Of a DNA stretch of 64,000 nt, positions 30,155-41,612 are shown in pieces. The notes under the pieces were generated by a model. The model saw only the letters and a program-made list of their open reading frames with translations. It was not told the DNA's origin and searched no databases. How positions within the stretch are numbered: the stretch's first letter is position 1; each line of letters starts with the position of its first letter. Origin of the DNA: Centrapalus pauciflorus. Lineage: Eukaryota > Streptophyta > Magnoliopsida > Asterales > Asteraceae. The position numbers and the translations under genes are program-made. The DNA is taken from positions 62,001 to 126,000 of the forward strand of contig JAANYP010006415.1 in NCBI GenBank assembly GCA_020465985.1, read 5' to 3'.

Positions 30155-32957
30155 TTAATCTATAGAACTAGGCTGATTCAAAATAATACCTGCATACAAT
30201 CCCTGTTCTACACAAACCTTTACAACATTGTGATATTTTCTACCTTCAGACTTGAAATGTGCATCAAAAGAGATTTTTTGAACATGAAGCTTGAGCAGAT
30301 CATCTTTAAATAAGTTGACCAGGTGCAAGGGATTGTATATCTTCAAAATTACTTTCTCATCCCCGTCTTCCATCACTGTTTCACATGTCTCACTGTCAAC
30401 ATACCACCAGTTGAGTTTTCCTAAGACATCTTGAGGCATTGGTTTTAGTGGCAATTTTTTTAAGCATCTAACTGGCTTGTAATACATCTTCATCCACGAC
30501 TTGCCAGTTAGAGGATCGATTCTTGTGTGGTCCGTTACTCTCTTGACTATTCTTTGATTTAGCCTTTCAAACTTCCTAGACCTCCCTTCCCTTCTGATAA
30601 TCTTGGCAATCACTTCAGCATAGGGATCAAATCCGATGTTGACGAGCTCCTTCCATGCTAAGGCCTTTATCTCAACATTAGGTAATGAATTGAAGTCCTT
30701 CAATCTTCTCCTCAGATATTGTAGGCCATCCTTTCTCTTAATAATAAAAAGCTGCATTTCTCGATCAAAGAACCAGCTAAGTATGCTCCCAGACAGCTTT
30801 GCAGAACTAGGCACTTTCATATTCTCTTTTAATGACACGACCTTCTTCTCGGTTCTGAACCACAACTTTTTCTTTTCTTCAGCAGTGAGCTCCCTATCAC
30901 GCTCTTCAAACTCTGATTCAACATTTAAAGTGGCTTTAAACGCTTCGATGTCAATCATATTCTGTTCTTCCATCGTATATGTATCAGTGTTAGGTTGTTG
31001 CTGAATAATAATCACATCAGCCTCATCTTCCTCATCGACTAAGACTTCATCATCTGACTTTCAGTCCGTAATGTCTTTTGGGACGAATTCCCTTTCTTCA
31101 AGATCTTCTAACTCATGTTCAAAGTCAAACATCACTTCATCATCATCATCAATATCGGCCAAGGCTCCAATCATTTCTTGTTCGACTAACTCTGACACTT
31201 CAGGAGCCTTGCCTTTTTCCTGACCTGCTTCTGAACCAGATGTTCCAGGCTCCCCCTGAATCTCAGCTTGTTGAGCAGTCTCTTGTGGAAGATCTGCTAG
31301 CTCACTGTGTTTGTGCGTACCTGGGTCACCTCCTTCATCGTCATCTACTCTCTGTACTGACCTTAACTCATCTCCTCGGCAACTGCTATCCCTCTGAGCT
31401 TGTAGATCTTTCATTATTTGCTTAACCAGGGTCTGCAGAGTTAGAATTTGAGAGTGCTGAGCTGACATTGCTTCTTGTTGATCAGCCACTTTAGTTTGAA
31501 CCTAAGCATTCTGCTGCTCCAGTCTGGAATTATGTTGCTGCAACTCGTTTATAGCTTGCGAGAGCTGAAATATTTGGACTTTTTGGAAGTCTACCTTGCC
31601 TTTCAACTTGGTGAATCGCTGATTTTCAGTAAATGGAACTGAAGTTGATGGAGTTGATGTTGATGGAGCGGTGGTTGCGGCAGATGGAATGGTAGTAGAG
31701 GTAGATGGAGCTCCCTGACGAATGCGTTGTCATTTTTCCCTCTCTTGTGTGGCAATCGTTGCCTCTTCTTCTAAGCTAAAATCTGCATCCCCTTCATCTT
31801 CATCTCGGAGTGCAGGGCGTGTCATATTTCTTCTGCTCACAACAACTCTTTAGCCATACATTTCAAAAGAAATTGATGGATTAACAACTTCAGCTTCCTC
31901 CTCGTCTGAACTAGAGTATGATTCAGATTCCGAAGCGGTCTCTACATGACCTTCATCTTCTTCATGACTCACTGTGCCCGTAGTTTCGGCTACTGGAGGT
32001 TGATAATCGTCGATTTGACGAAAAATGTCATCTAAGTCAGTAGGGGGTTCCAAAATAACCTAGACCAGCTCTGCAGAGATATTCTCTTGAGCTGCGGCAC
32101 CTTGCTCAAAGATCTCTTCTGGAGTTTGCATCCTCGGGTCAGGCTATGATGCTGATGTTGATGGCCCAGCTGCCTCTGCAGTTGACCTTGAAGTTGGAGT
32201 TGATCTAGCAACCGGAGCTCGTCGAGCCAGTGCTTGTAGTGGTGGAGGTTGTTGCGGTTGAGGTTGTTGCTGAGGTGGATCGCCAATCCAATCATCTCCT
32301 TTGGGAGCAAAGAAATCCGGATCTATAACATCAACAAAAAGTGGACTTGCTCTGCCCTTCGCACATTATGTGATTGGCAGTCAGCAAAAATTCTTTTGTC
32401 AATGATGGCTACTCCAGTTTGCTCTGAAAAGCTGAACTTTTTGTTGTAGACGAGTGAGATCATTGCTGACTGCAGCTTGGACACCACTTTGTCGAAACCA
32501 GCCTTCTTGGGAGCAAAACAAACCTTGATCACATGAACCAGATATCTTCACTGGCCAATGAGGCTGCTTTTAACGTATGAATCCTTGGTTATATCTTGAG
32601 CATAACCCATTCTGAGGAAGGTCGCTTGCCTTATTGGAGCTGGAAAGTCTATTGGTCTAGGTTCTTGCTCGATCGATCCTAGCTGCAAAATTGCTGGGAG
32701 ATGATCAGCAGAAAATGCAATTGGACAACCACCTATTCGCGTGCGTAGAACTGTAGGTGTAACGGAGAGTCGACTTGCAAATGTTGCCGAAACTGTCGAA
32801 CGTATGGAATGATAATTGGTTGATTGTGTGTCAGAGCATATGCAACTCTTGATTGGAACAAGAACTCAATCATTTGCCGGTACGGCTGAGCCTCCGACAG
32901 CTGAAGATCAACTGCCATCACCATGTTATGCTTATTGAAAAAAGCTCTATCTCCCAT
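30155..32957 (-). pseudogene. B1 aORF: third large gene between pol and the 3' LTR
   Basis: The start is the ATG at 32957 (MGDRAFFNKHNMVMAVDLQL) and the end a stop at 30155-30157 (ILNQPSSID). The N-terminal domain (PYRQMIEF, YALTHNQP, YVRQF) is broken by a frameshift near 32740 and by stops. The middle has QQ-rich and acidic Ser/Glu-rich segments (32053-31850), then a coiled coil and an acidic patch (31489-31061). The C-terminal domain is an intact 286-codon frame (31015-30155) with KLSGSILSWFFDRE, AEVIAKIIRREGRS and GLYAG. It aligns along its length with the B2 aORF. The start is supported by the splice-like structure just upstream. No membrane segment is visible. Confidence 0.8.
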
Positions 32958-32959
32958 TT

Positions 32960-33481
32960 CTGCACACAATTTATAAACCAAAATGGTTAGAAATTAATAT
33001 TGAAAAATTTAAGTTATTCGACTTGTTTAAATTCGAACCTGATTAAGTTCGAATTTGAACATCTTCGAACTTACTTAAATTCGAGATTTGTAAGTCATTC
33101 GAACTTACTTAAGTTCGAACAGCCTTTTGACCTTCGAACTTACTTAAGTTCGAGAACATTATTCAAACATGTCTGACTTCGAACTTATAGATTTTTTTGA
33201 CAAGTTCGAAGTTCTGACAAGTTCGAACCTGAAGAATAAGTTCAAATGATGTTGAACAAGTTCGAAATCGGCCATTTTTAACTTCAAAACAATGATTTTA
33301 ACCCTTTTAGACTTAAATAACTGTAGAATCTAGTCCTAATGGGTTCTAATTAGGTTTATGAATCATTAATTTTAAGTATTTCCCTTTAAAACTTGTGATT
33401 TAAGGCACCTAGTTCTAAATGACACAAAAACTCAAATTTGGTCGATTTTAGCCACTAAAAAGCTCCTAATCATACACTTAC
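32960..33481 (-). promoter_or_regulatory. Putative 5'-UTR intron of B1 aORF (GT-AG)
   Basis: On the minus strand CTAG|GTAAGTGTATG at 33481 is a near-ideal plant 5' splice site, and TTGTGTGCAG|AA at 32960 is a 3' splice site ending 2 bases before the aORF ATG. The predicted intron is 522 nt. B2 has GT-AG borders at the equivalent places. The intron call is inferred from this conservation. Confidence 0.6.
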
Positions 33482-33656
33482 CTAGTCTTTGTTGGTTAAA
33501 AACACTCAAGTATGTGGGTAGGTTCGAGGAATAGTAGAAAACTTTGAGAAATAGTGCAATTCGAATTCGACAAGTTCGAGAGGTAAGTTCGAAATCGCAC
33601 AGGTAAGTTCGAGAGGCTAAGTTCGAAGGTAAGTGCATTGAATGAAGCACTGTTGA

Positions 33657-33666
33657 CCTATTTATA
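33657..33666 (-). promoter_or_regulatory. TATA box upstream of B1 aORF
   Basis: The minus strand reads GATATAAATAGGTCAACAGT about 175 bases before the splice donor. The same 20 bases occur in B2 at 42979-42998. Conservation of a TATA box, spacing and intron suggests an internal promoter. Confidence 0.6.
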
Positions 33667-34260
33667 TCCAACCACCTTTGAACTTAACTTAAGTTCGAAC
33701 TTGCAACAAGTTCGAATGTAACTTCGAAATTGTTTGATGTTTAAACTTAAATGAAAATTTTTAAAATTCTTGAATAAAATCCAACTTTTTCAACTTTTTG
33801 ACTTAACGGAATTTTTTCAACTTTGCAAGACATTCACACCAAGCAACAGATTATCACGCAATTTTGTTTCTCCTACTAAACATGCATCCTTGTAACTTTG
33901 ACATTTTTCCTATTTATTAAAGTTAAGATAAAATAAAATAAAATAAAGTTTAAATTAAATCAACATAAAAATAATTTAAGGGTAAAAATACACTAACAGA
34001 ATATTTTTGTGAGATAGTCAAAGAAGGTTCAATCAGATAACGGTGTCAAACGCACTCTCAGTATTTGACTTTCACACTTTAGGAATTTTATTCCTTTGAT
34101 TGTTTGTCGTGACATGCACTTCAAGTCGATTGTCGGTATGTTTTTCCATTTAAACATTCAACACTTTGGAATTTCCTTTGGCCTTTTCATTTATCAAGAA
34201 ACTAACTTACGTGTCCCATACTTAGACATACTTCTATGATCAAGGCAGACACATATTTGC
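33667..34260 (-). other. B1 pol-aORF spacer, part nearest the aORF
   Basis: No gene is seen. It is AT-rich and homologous to the reverse complement of B2 42400-42980. It ends at the B2 insertion point; bases 34256-34260 (tttgc) are the target duplication. Confidence 0.75.
34256..34260. repeat. Target-site duplication of B2 (tttgc), left copy
   Basis: TTTGC precedes the B2 5' LTR and is repeated right after the 3' LTR at 47385-47389. The two flanks together rebuild the family B spacer found inside B2 itself (near 42310-42480, reverse complement), which proves a self-family insertion. Confidence 0.93.
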
Positions 34261-34820
34261 TGTTAGTGCATCCTGTGTGACGGGGTAGCAGTCTAAGTAT
34301 AGATGATATTTTGTAATAGTCCAAGTGTTCGTAATTGCGTGTTAATACATGTTTGATATATGTTTTGATATTGATTGTATGTATGTTTGAACTTGTTGGT
34401 AATTGATGTTTTACTTAAGTTCAAACATAAGTTCAAACATAAGTTCTAGAACAAGTTCAAAGACAAGTTCTAGAATAAGTTCAATGGCCTAGATTCGAAC
34501 TTAATGGTGGACAAGTTCGTGGGCGTGGGCCTTCTCGAACTTGTCCATGCCAAGTCGGAAGTTAAGGCCTATAATTAAGAGTTAATCAGTTTTGATTAAA
34601 ATCTTTGCAGAAATTAGCATTCGGGCGATTACGAACTTGCAGAGAGATTTCAGTTTGTTCTTGGAGAGAATCACGTGTTGGGACGTTCGAGTTTACGTCT
34701 ATCATCGTGTGTGTCTCCGTGTTTCGTGTGTGTAATCAATCCGTTAAGCCGCTAACGAGGATTCCACACTCGTTGGACGGTGTCGCGTCAAGATTGGATC
34801 CGTAGGTAGGTGACCTTACA
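34261..34820 (+). repeat. B2 5' LTR
   Basis: It starts TGTTAGTGCATCCTGTG and ends GGTGACCTTACA. It contains repeated AAGTTCAAACAT/AAGTTCTAGAAC words (about 34420-34490) and TTCGAAC motifs. A putative TATA-like CTATAATTAAG lies near 34570. The apparent frame at 34605-34805 recurs in the other B LTRs and is not a gene. Confidence 0.93.
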
Positions 34821-34822
34821 AG

Positions 34823-34835
34823 TGGTATCAGAGAT
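34823..34835 (+). other. B2 primer-binding site
   Basis: TGGTATCAGAGAT lies 2 bases after the LTR end and is complementary to initiator Met tRNA apart from the last bases. Confidence 0.88.
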
Positions 34836-35386
34836 ATAAGGGTGTTCATCGTCTTCTTCGCATTCATCTTAAACATTCTTGGTCTCTTGGCGTTTTGGAC
34901 GGAAAAATCACATCTTTTATAAGTTTTTCGAGTTATTCAAGCAAGGTAACGGAGAAAAGTTCATATTGGTTCATTGTTTCAGTCGAAATCATAGTTTTTA
35001 ATCCTAAAAACTTTGGTTTATTCTGAAAATTTGAAAAAATAAAACTTTTGGTCGTTTCTTGAACTTGCGCCGCTCGAACATAGGGGGTATTAGGGTTCCT
35101 TCGAACTTGTCAGAAATACGCTCCTCTCGAACTTGATTTAGGGCTTCCTTCGAATTTGGCTGAAATTCGAACTTGTTCTATTCGAATTTGTCAGATTTCG
35201 AATTTGTCAGAAATCTCGAACTTGTCAGACTATCGAACTTGTTGCTTTCGAAGTTGATCACTTTCGAATTTAATTTCAAACGATTTAACTTTAAACTAAT
35301 TCGAACTTATCTAAGTTCGAAAGTGTTATTTTTAAATTAATTTTAAATTAAATTATCTAAGTTCGAATTCAAAAATTTTAGAAAGG
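34836..35386 (+). repeat. B2 leader with array of TCGAACTTGTCAG motifs
   Basis: The untranslated leader between primer site and gag. From 35080 to 35290 it holds about eleven copies of TCGAA(C/T)TTG, often extended to TCGAACTTGTCAGAA, at irregular 12-25-base spacing. B1, B3 and B4 leaders carry the same array. Packaging, regulatory or silencing roles are possible; none is demonstrated. Confidence 0.75.
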
Positions 35387-38241
35387 ATGACCAGTTTGCA
35401 AAAGTTCATCGAAATGGATCACGAAGTTGGCAAGGAAAATTCTCCGCCAAAACTGATGAGGTTGGAAGACTACTATTGGTGGAAGGATAGGTTTGCCGAT
35501 TTTGCGTGTTTCAACGACATGCGAATGTGAATTTGTATCGACGAGGGATACATTCCACCTACTCAAGAGTTTGAGGGTCGTCAGAGAGTCTTGATATATC
35601 AGAAAATGAAGGATGATGACAAGAAACTATATGAGGCCTAGAACAGAGCATTTTCCATCATTCGTATGGCATTACCTCAGGAGATTCTACACACCTTAAA
35701 GAATCATCGTACATCTAGAGAGCTATGGGATGCTCTCGAGAAGCGATGTGAGTGAAATCCGAGGGTTCGAAAAGGAAGGACTGAGATGCTGAAACAGTAG
35801 TTCGTAATTTTCAAGGCATTGAAAACCGAAAAGCTGGATGAGACAATAACAACGTTCTACCATTTACTGACAGAGCTGGATAATCACAATGTCGAGTATC
35901 GTGAACTTGAGAAGATAGAGAAACTTCTTGATGCTTTACCTGGGAAGTGGGTAACGTACACAGCGCTTATAAAGCATGATAAAGAAAAATTCGAAACTCT
36001 TACTCTAGAAGGAGTTATTGGTAAGCCGAGGGCTTACAACTTTTAGATACTTAAGAAGGAAAGAGAATATGATCAAGTCCAAGATCCAAATATTATTTTT
36101 GAAAGACAAAACCTTCTATCGCAAGTGAACTGAAGACAGATACAACTTTCTTCTCAGGTGAAGCGCCTATCCCAGTGGAGGTAGAAGAAACAAGTACTCG
36201 GGCTTTCTTACGGTATTCTAAACCGGAAGATAAACCGACTGACTCAGCATCCACTTCTCAAAATTACACAAAGATGCCTATGAGTGCACAATCAGCCGAG
36301 ACTCATCTGAATCTTTTGATTTCGTTTGTTGCAACATACGGAAATTGTGTACAAGGAAAAATTAACGATCCTGCATTATGGGTAGAAGACTATGATCAGG
36401 TGGATCCTGATGACTTGGTGGAAATGGATCTTCAATGGCAACTGGCCATGGTGACTCAGAGGGTCAAAAGGTTCATGATACGAACTGGCAGACATCTGAG
36501 TGTAGGCAATAATAAAATTGGGTTCGACAAATCCAACGTTAAGTGTTATAATTGCCAAGGATTAGGACACTTTGCACGAGAATGTCAATGACCCAAAGTT
36601 GAAAACTATCAAAATCAATCTCAGGGAAGATATCAGTTTGGTAATTCGGGTAATCAAGCTAACATCGATGGTCTGTTAACAAACGTATCATCAGACAGAC
36701 AGCTTGATGGGACTTACGATTGGAGTACTCATCCTGAGTCGAACGCTAGAGCCTTCATGGCTGAAGTGACAGAGACTAGAGATGATAGAGCAGATGAAGC
36801 GACAGAAGACAACGAACAGAATGATACAAGTCCTGTGTTGGTGGAGAAGTCAGACAATCAGACTATTCTAGAGTTTGCCGCACAGATGGCTAACCTGGAA
36901 TCGTATCACAAAGGGGTAATTCTGAACTTTTCCACATTTTGTGATTTATGTGTTTTATGTGCTACATCCAATGATAGGTTGAACTTAGTTCCAGAAAAAC
37001 ATAACAACTTAACTGCTTTGATAGAATCACTAAAATCAGATAATGCTAGTCTCTTAGACATTAAAGAAGATCTTAGGAATAAGATGAAAGCAGATGCTCA
37101 AGATGCTATAGTTCTAAAAGACAAATGAAGTGAGGAATGTGTCAGGATAGAACTTATGTATGAGCATGTTGCGGCTTTAACCAAAGAGCTTACCATTAAG
37201 GAGGTTGAGCTAGCAGAATCTAGAGTTAAAGTTGCGGAGGTAAATAGTAAGTTGGAAAAGTTTAGGAACTCTTCACTAAATCTAGGGAATATCTTAGATG
37301 CTCAACGTCAGTCTAAGAAACCAGTAGGTTTAGGTTATAAAGAGAGTCCTCCACCTTTCAATGATAATTATGTGCCTCAACCTCAGGATAAAACTGAAAA
37401 ACCAGTCGAGTCAGAGGTAGCAGGTAAAACTGAATCTGATAAGGATAATTCAACTAAGGTGTCTAATAATTACTCTACAATTAAGAAAGCCAAGTTTGTG
37501 CAGTCTTCTAGTGAAACGATTCTAGGAGAAGCTAAACCTGAAGATAATAATCTGAAAGAGGAATTAGTCATGATAGTTGAACAGAATTAACATGACACAA
37601 GCGAGACACCAAAATCAAAGGGTACTCATAAGAAGTCGATTGATAAGATGTCCTGCTTTAGATGTCATGAGAGGGGACATGTTGCGTCTAGCTGTCCATA
37701 TAAGAAAGTAGAGTCTACACCCTCTAAACCAGAGTTTAGACCTGCAGTAGGAAAGCCAGAACAACATAGTGTTGCTAGCACAAGTGGTTCTCAAAACACT
37801 GAGAAGATTGTGAATGCAACACCGAAGACTGCTGTTAGACAAGTACCTGTGTCGGTTAGACCAAATGAAGTGGTTAGGACTAATTCGCCCAATAGAGTCC
37901 GTAATAAATCTAGGTCAGGACCTCAACAAGCTTATAGGAGTATAACACCTAGAAGGTCTTACACTCCAGTTAGGTCTCACACTCCTCTAAGACAACAGAC
38001 ACCAGGTAGAGCCCAGGGATATCAATCTGAAATTCCATATAATAGAAACTATTCAAGGGCTCAACAGCAAATGCCTGCCCAAAGGCCAAGAGTGAATTTA
38101 AATCACTCAGCACCACAACAGGTTCTCAATCAAAAATCCAAGTCACCTGAAAGGAGAGATGGGTATTTGAAGGAGTTCACGTATGTGGATGAGAATGGTA
38201 TTAACAAGTCACTCATGGCTGGCGTTCCCTGTGATAACTAA
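35387..38241 (+). pseudogene. B2 gag polyprotein (~950 codons), many stops
   Basis: The ATG at 35387 opens MTSLQKFIEMDHEVGKENSP. The capsid-like copia gag domain (YYWWKDRFADFA, ALPQEILHTLKNHR, LWDALEKRC) has four nonsense codons between 35520 and 35805, a TAG at 36043-36045 shared with B4, and a frameshift near 36105. A zinc knuckle C-Y-N-C-Q-G-L-G-H-F-A-R-E-C lies at 36544-36585. A long charged coiled coil follows (36900-37300), then a second knuckle C-F-R-C-H-E-R-G-H-V-A-S-S-C near 37651-37692 and a basic Arg/Thr/Pro-rich tail (TPRRSYTPVRSHTPLRQQTP) likely to bind RNA. The final stop is TAA at 38239-38241. Confidence 0.88.
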
Positions 38242-38262
38242 CTTGTTTTCTTTCATGTGCAG
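38239..38262 (+). promoter_or_regulatory. B2 gag stop plus splice-acceptor-like tract
   Basis: TAA is followed by a T-rich stretch ending TTTCTTTCATGTGCAG, 24 nt in total, and then CAGCTAACTACAGG and protease in the same frame as gag. B1 (51365-51342) and B4 (63661-63685) keep it, and A1 has an analogue. It is consistent with stop-codon readthrough or with regulated splicing controlling the gag:pol ratio. Confidence 0.55.
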
Positions 38263-41200
38263 CAGCTAACTACAGGTCTAAACAACAAATGGTTCGTCGA
38301 CAGTGGTTGCTCTCGTCACACGACTGGGGAAAGAAGTCTACTCACAGACTTCAAGGGAGGGAACAAGGGGTTCGTATCATTCGCTGGGAACAAGGGAGGA
38401 AATATCACTGGAACAGGAGTGATCATAATGGGACTATCACACTTGATCAAGTTTATCATGTTGATAGACTTGCTCACAATCTCATTAGTGTCTCTCAGAT
38501 ATGTGATAAGAAGAACTCAGTTCTTTTTACTGATACTGAAGCGTTAATGCTGAAGCCGGGATTCAAAATACCTGAAGAGTGGATCATGAAAGCCCCAAGG
38601 AAGAATGATTTGTACATGCTGGACAAGAACATATCAGATTCGTTGATGGTGTCAATCTGTCTTTTGTCTAAAGCTTCAGAGTCCGAATCCATCTTATGGC
38701 ATAGACGCATGGCACACTTGCACCTAAGGAAAATGAATTATATCACTAAACATGGTCTTGTGCAAGGTGTCCCACTGAAGAGTTTTAAGTTTGACGACAA
38801 GTGTGTACCGTGCAAGAAAGGCAAACAACACAAGAAGTCACACAAGTCAAAGACTCAGAACTCGATAGCTTCCACTTTCGATTTGTTGCATATGGATCTA
38901 TTCGGACCTATCAACAAAAGGAGTATAGGTGGTAGTTGGTATTGTTTAGTTATCACTGATGATTACTCACATTTTTCATGGGTTTTCTTTTTAGGTACGA
39001 AGGATGAGACAGCTGCAAAGTTGATTGGGTTCTTCGATCAAGTCGAAAACTCCTACGGGACGAGGGTAAAACGTATCAGGAGTGATAATGGAACAGCATT
39101 TAAAAACACAGTAATTGGTGTATATTGCCTATCCAAAGGCATAGTGCATCAATTTAATGCACCTTATGAGCCACAACAAAATGCGGTGGTAGAACGTAAG
39201 AACAGGACTTTGATTGAGGCAGCAAGGACAATGCTTTCAGATTCAAAGCGTCCTACCATGTTTTGGGAGGAGGCAGTGAATACCGCGTGTCATGTTTTAA
39301 ACTGAGTCCTTATTGTCAAATCATTGAACAAAACCTATTATGAAGTTCTGAATAAAAGACCACATAATTTAACTGGCTTTGAACCCTTTGGGGGTACCGT
39401 GTACATTATTAAAAACAAAACATCAACCTAAGTTTGGTGAAAAGGCTGACGAAGGATACTTCCTAGGTTATGTACCTAACTCACCAAACAAAAGGGTTTT
39501 TAACAAAACAAATGGTATGGTAGAAATTGTGTATACCATTGACGTAACAAGTTATACACTTGAACCCCAAACCAGTCCGGAATGGATATTTGATTATGAC
39601 TTATTGTTAGAATCATTTAACATTCCTTTTAATGGAAATGCAGGTACATTGGATAATGACTTATCGTCATTAAATCTGAATGATGACGGTCAAGGTTTTC
39701 CAAGACGAGCTTTCCATCAACTTCTGAGCGTACAACGATAGAAGATGGGTCTCCAGCAGAGAATGATTCTGAGATACCTACAAACGGGAATCAGACAAAT
39801 ACTTCTAACTCCCACGACAGTGATCATGAGGAACAGAATGTACAGTCTGAGGTCGTACCCCCGTTATGTGAAATAGGATCAAACTTAGGAGATAATCTTA
39901 GAGTCGATGAGATTGAGACATCAAGGATAAACAAGAATCATCCGATTGAGAGCATCATAGGAAATCCGAATACCGGTGTGAGAACTAGGAGTAGTGTGAA
40001 TAACAACACAGTGTTGTTGTCGATGATTAATGACTCCGAGGCGTGTCACACATGTCTTTATTCATGTTTCATCTCGCAAGTAGAGTCGAAGAATGTGCAA
40101 ATAACACTGAAAGACAACTCTTGGGTTGAAGCCATGCAAGAAGAACTGTCACAATTCAGAAAGCTTGAAGTGTGGGAGTTAGTGCCGCTACCTCGAGGAG
40201 AAGTTGCAATAGGAACCAAATGGGGGTTTTTAAGTGCAAGAGAGATGGTCGGGGTATTGTTACTCGCAACAAGGCAAGACTTGTGGTAAAGGGATTCAAC
40301 CAAGAAGAGGGAATTGATTACAATGAGGTGTTTGCACCAGTGGCAAGGCTCGAGGCAATTCGTCTGTTTCTGGCCTTTGCATCCTTCAAAGGATTTAAAG
40401 TCTATCAACTTGACGTAAAGAGTGCCTTTTTGTATGGTCAGGTGAAGGAACTGGTGTACGTCGAACAACCGCCTGGGTTCACTGATCCAAAGTTTCCTGA
40501 CAGAGTGTATCAACTCGATAAGGCTCTGTATGGATTGCATCAGGCACCAAGGGCATGGTATGAGACGCTGTCAACTCATCTTTGGACAACGGGTTTGAAA
40601 GAGGGAGAATTGATAGTACACTGTTTGTGAAGAGAAAGGGAGAAGATTTTATTCTGATACAAGTGTACGTAGACGAGATCATTTTCAGGTCGTCAAACGA
40701 ACAAATGTGCAAAGACTTTGAGAAGGTCATGAAATCAAAGTTTGAAGATGAGTGCTATGGGAGAGCTAAACTTCTTTCTGGGTTTGCAAGTTGAACAGAG
40801 GAAGGAGGGCATGTTCATCCATCAGACGAAGTATGTCTATGATATTCTGGAGCGCTTAGGGATGGAAGGAACAAAGTTGACTGCTCATTTCAGTACTCCG
40901 ATTCAAGTGAATCACAATCTCGGACTGTCTACAGATAGTGATACTGACGTAGATTCGACTCTATATCGGGTCACTCATGTATTTAACTGCTTCTAGAGCT
41001 GACATTATGTTGGCTGTGTGTATTTGTGCCAGGTTCCAAGCTAATCCGACAGAAATGCATATGAAAGCCGTGAAGCGGATTCTGAGATATCTCAAGTCAA
41101 AACCGAAGCTGGGAGTTTGGTATCATGCTGATGGAGATCTGGAACTGGAAGCATACACGGATTCAGACTATGGAGGTTGCAGCTTGAACCGGAAATCAAC

Positions 41201-41612
41201 AACTGGAGGTTGTCAGTTCGTAGGAGGGAGACTCGTATCCTGGCAATGCAAGAAACAGATTTCGGTAGCCGTCTCAACGTGCGAGGCCAAATATGTAGCT
41301 GCTGGTAGTTGCTGTTCACAGGTTTTGTGGATACAACAACAATTGAGGGATTACGGTTTGACTTATACTCATACTCCCATTAGGATAGATAATCAATCTA
41401 TAATTGCTATAACTAATAATCTAATTAAACACAGTAAAACAAAGCACATAGACATAAGACATCATTTTATACGTGATTGTGCTGAAAAGAACTTAATAAA
41501 ACTGGTAATAGTGGCAACGGAAGATAATACTGTAGATTTATTCACTAAAGCTTTTGATAAGTCACGCTTTGAGTTGTTAGTTCAACTAAATGGCATGCGT
41601 AATCCAGAGTAA
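38242..41612 (+). pseudogene. B2 pol: protease, integrase, RT, RNase H
   Basis: Protease has FVDSGCSRHTTGERS. A frameshift near 38425 leads to the pre-integrase domain with HHCC (LWHRRMAHL ... CVPCKKGKQ), then the integrase core with first acid near VITDDYSHFSW, second in RSDNGTAF and third in QQNAVVERKNRTL. A TGA at 39303 and a frameshift near 39381 follow. RT has ARLVVKGFNQEEGIDYNEVF and LYGLHQAPRAWYE, but the catalytic box reads YVDE at 40666-40677, with the second Asp replaced. RNase H (40977-41612) is open: YTDSDYGGC, SKTKHIDIRHHF, VDLFTKAFD. At least six frameshifts in total. Domain order is Ty1/copia. Confidence 0.9.

Noticed and set aside
35080..35370. Regular TTCGAA motif array as a CRISPR-like array
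   Set aside because: Units are short, variable in spacing and sequence, have no unique spacers and no cas genes, and the DNA is plant retrotransposon leader.
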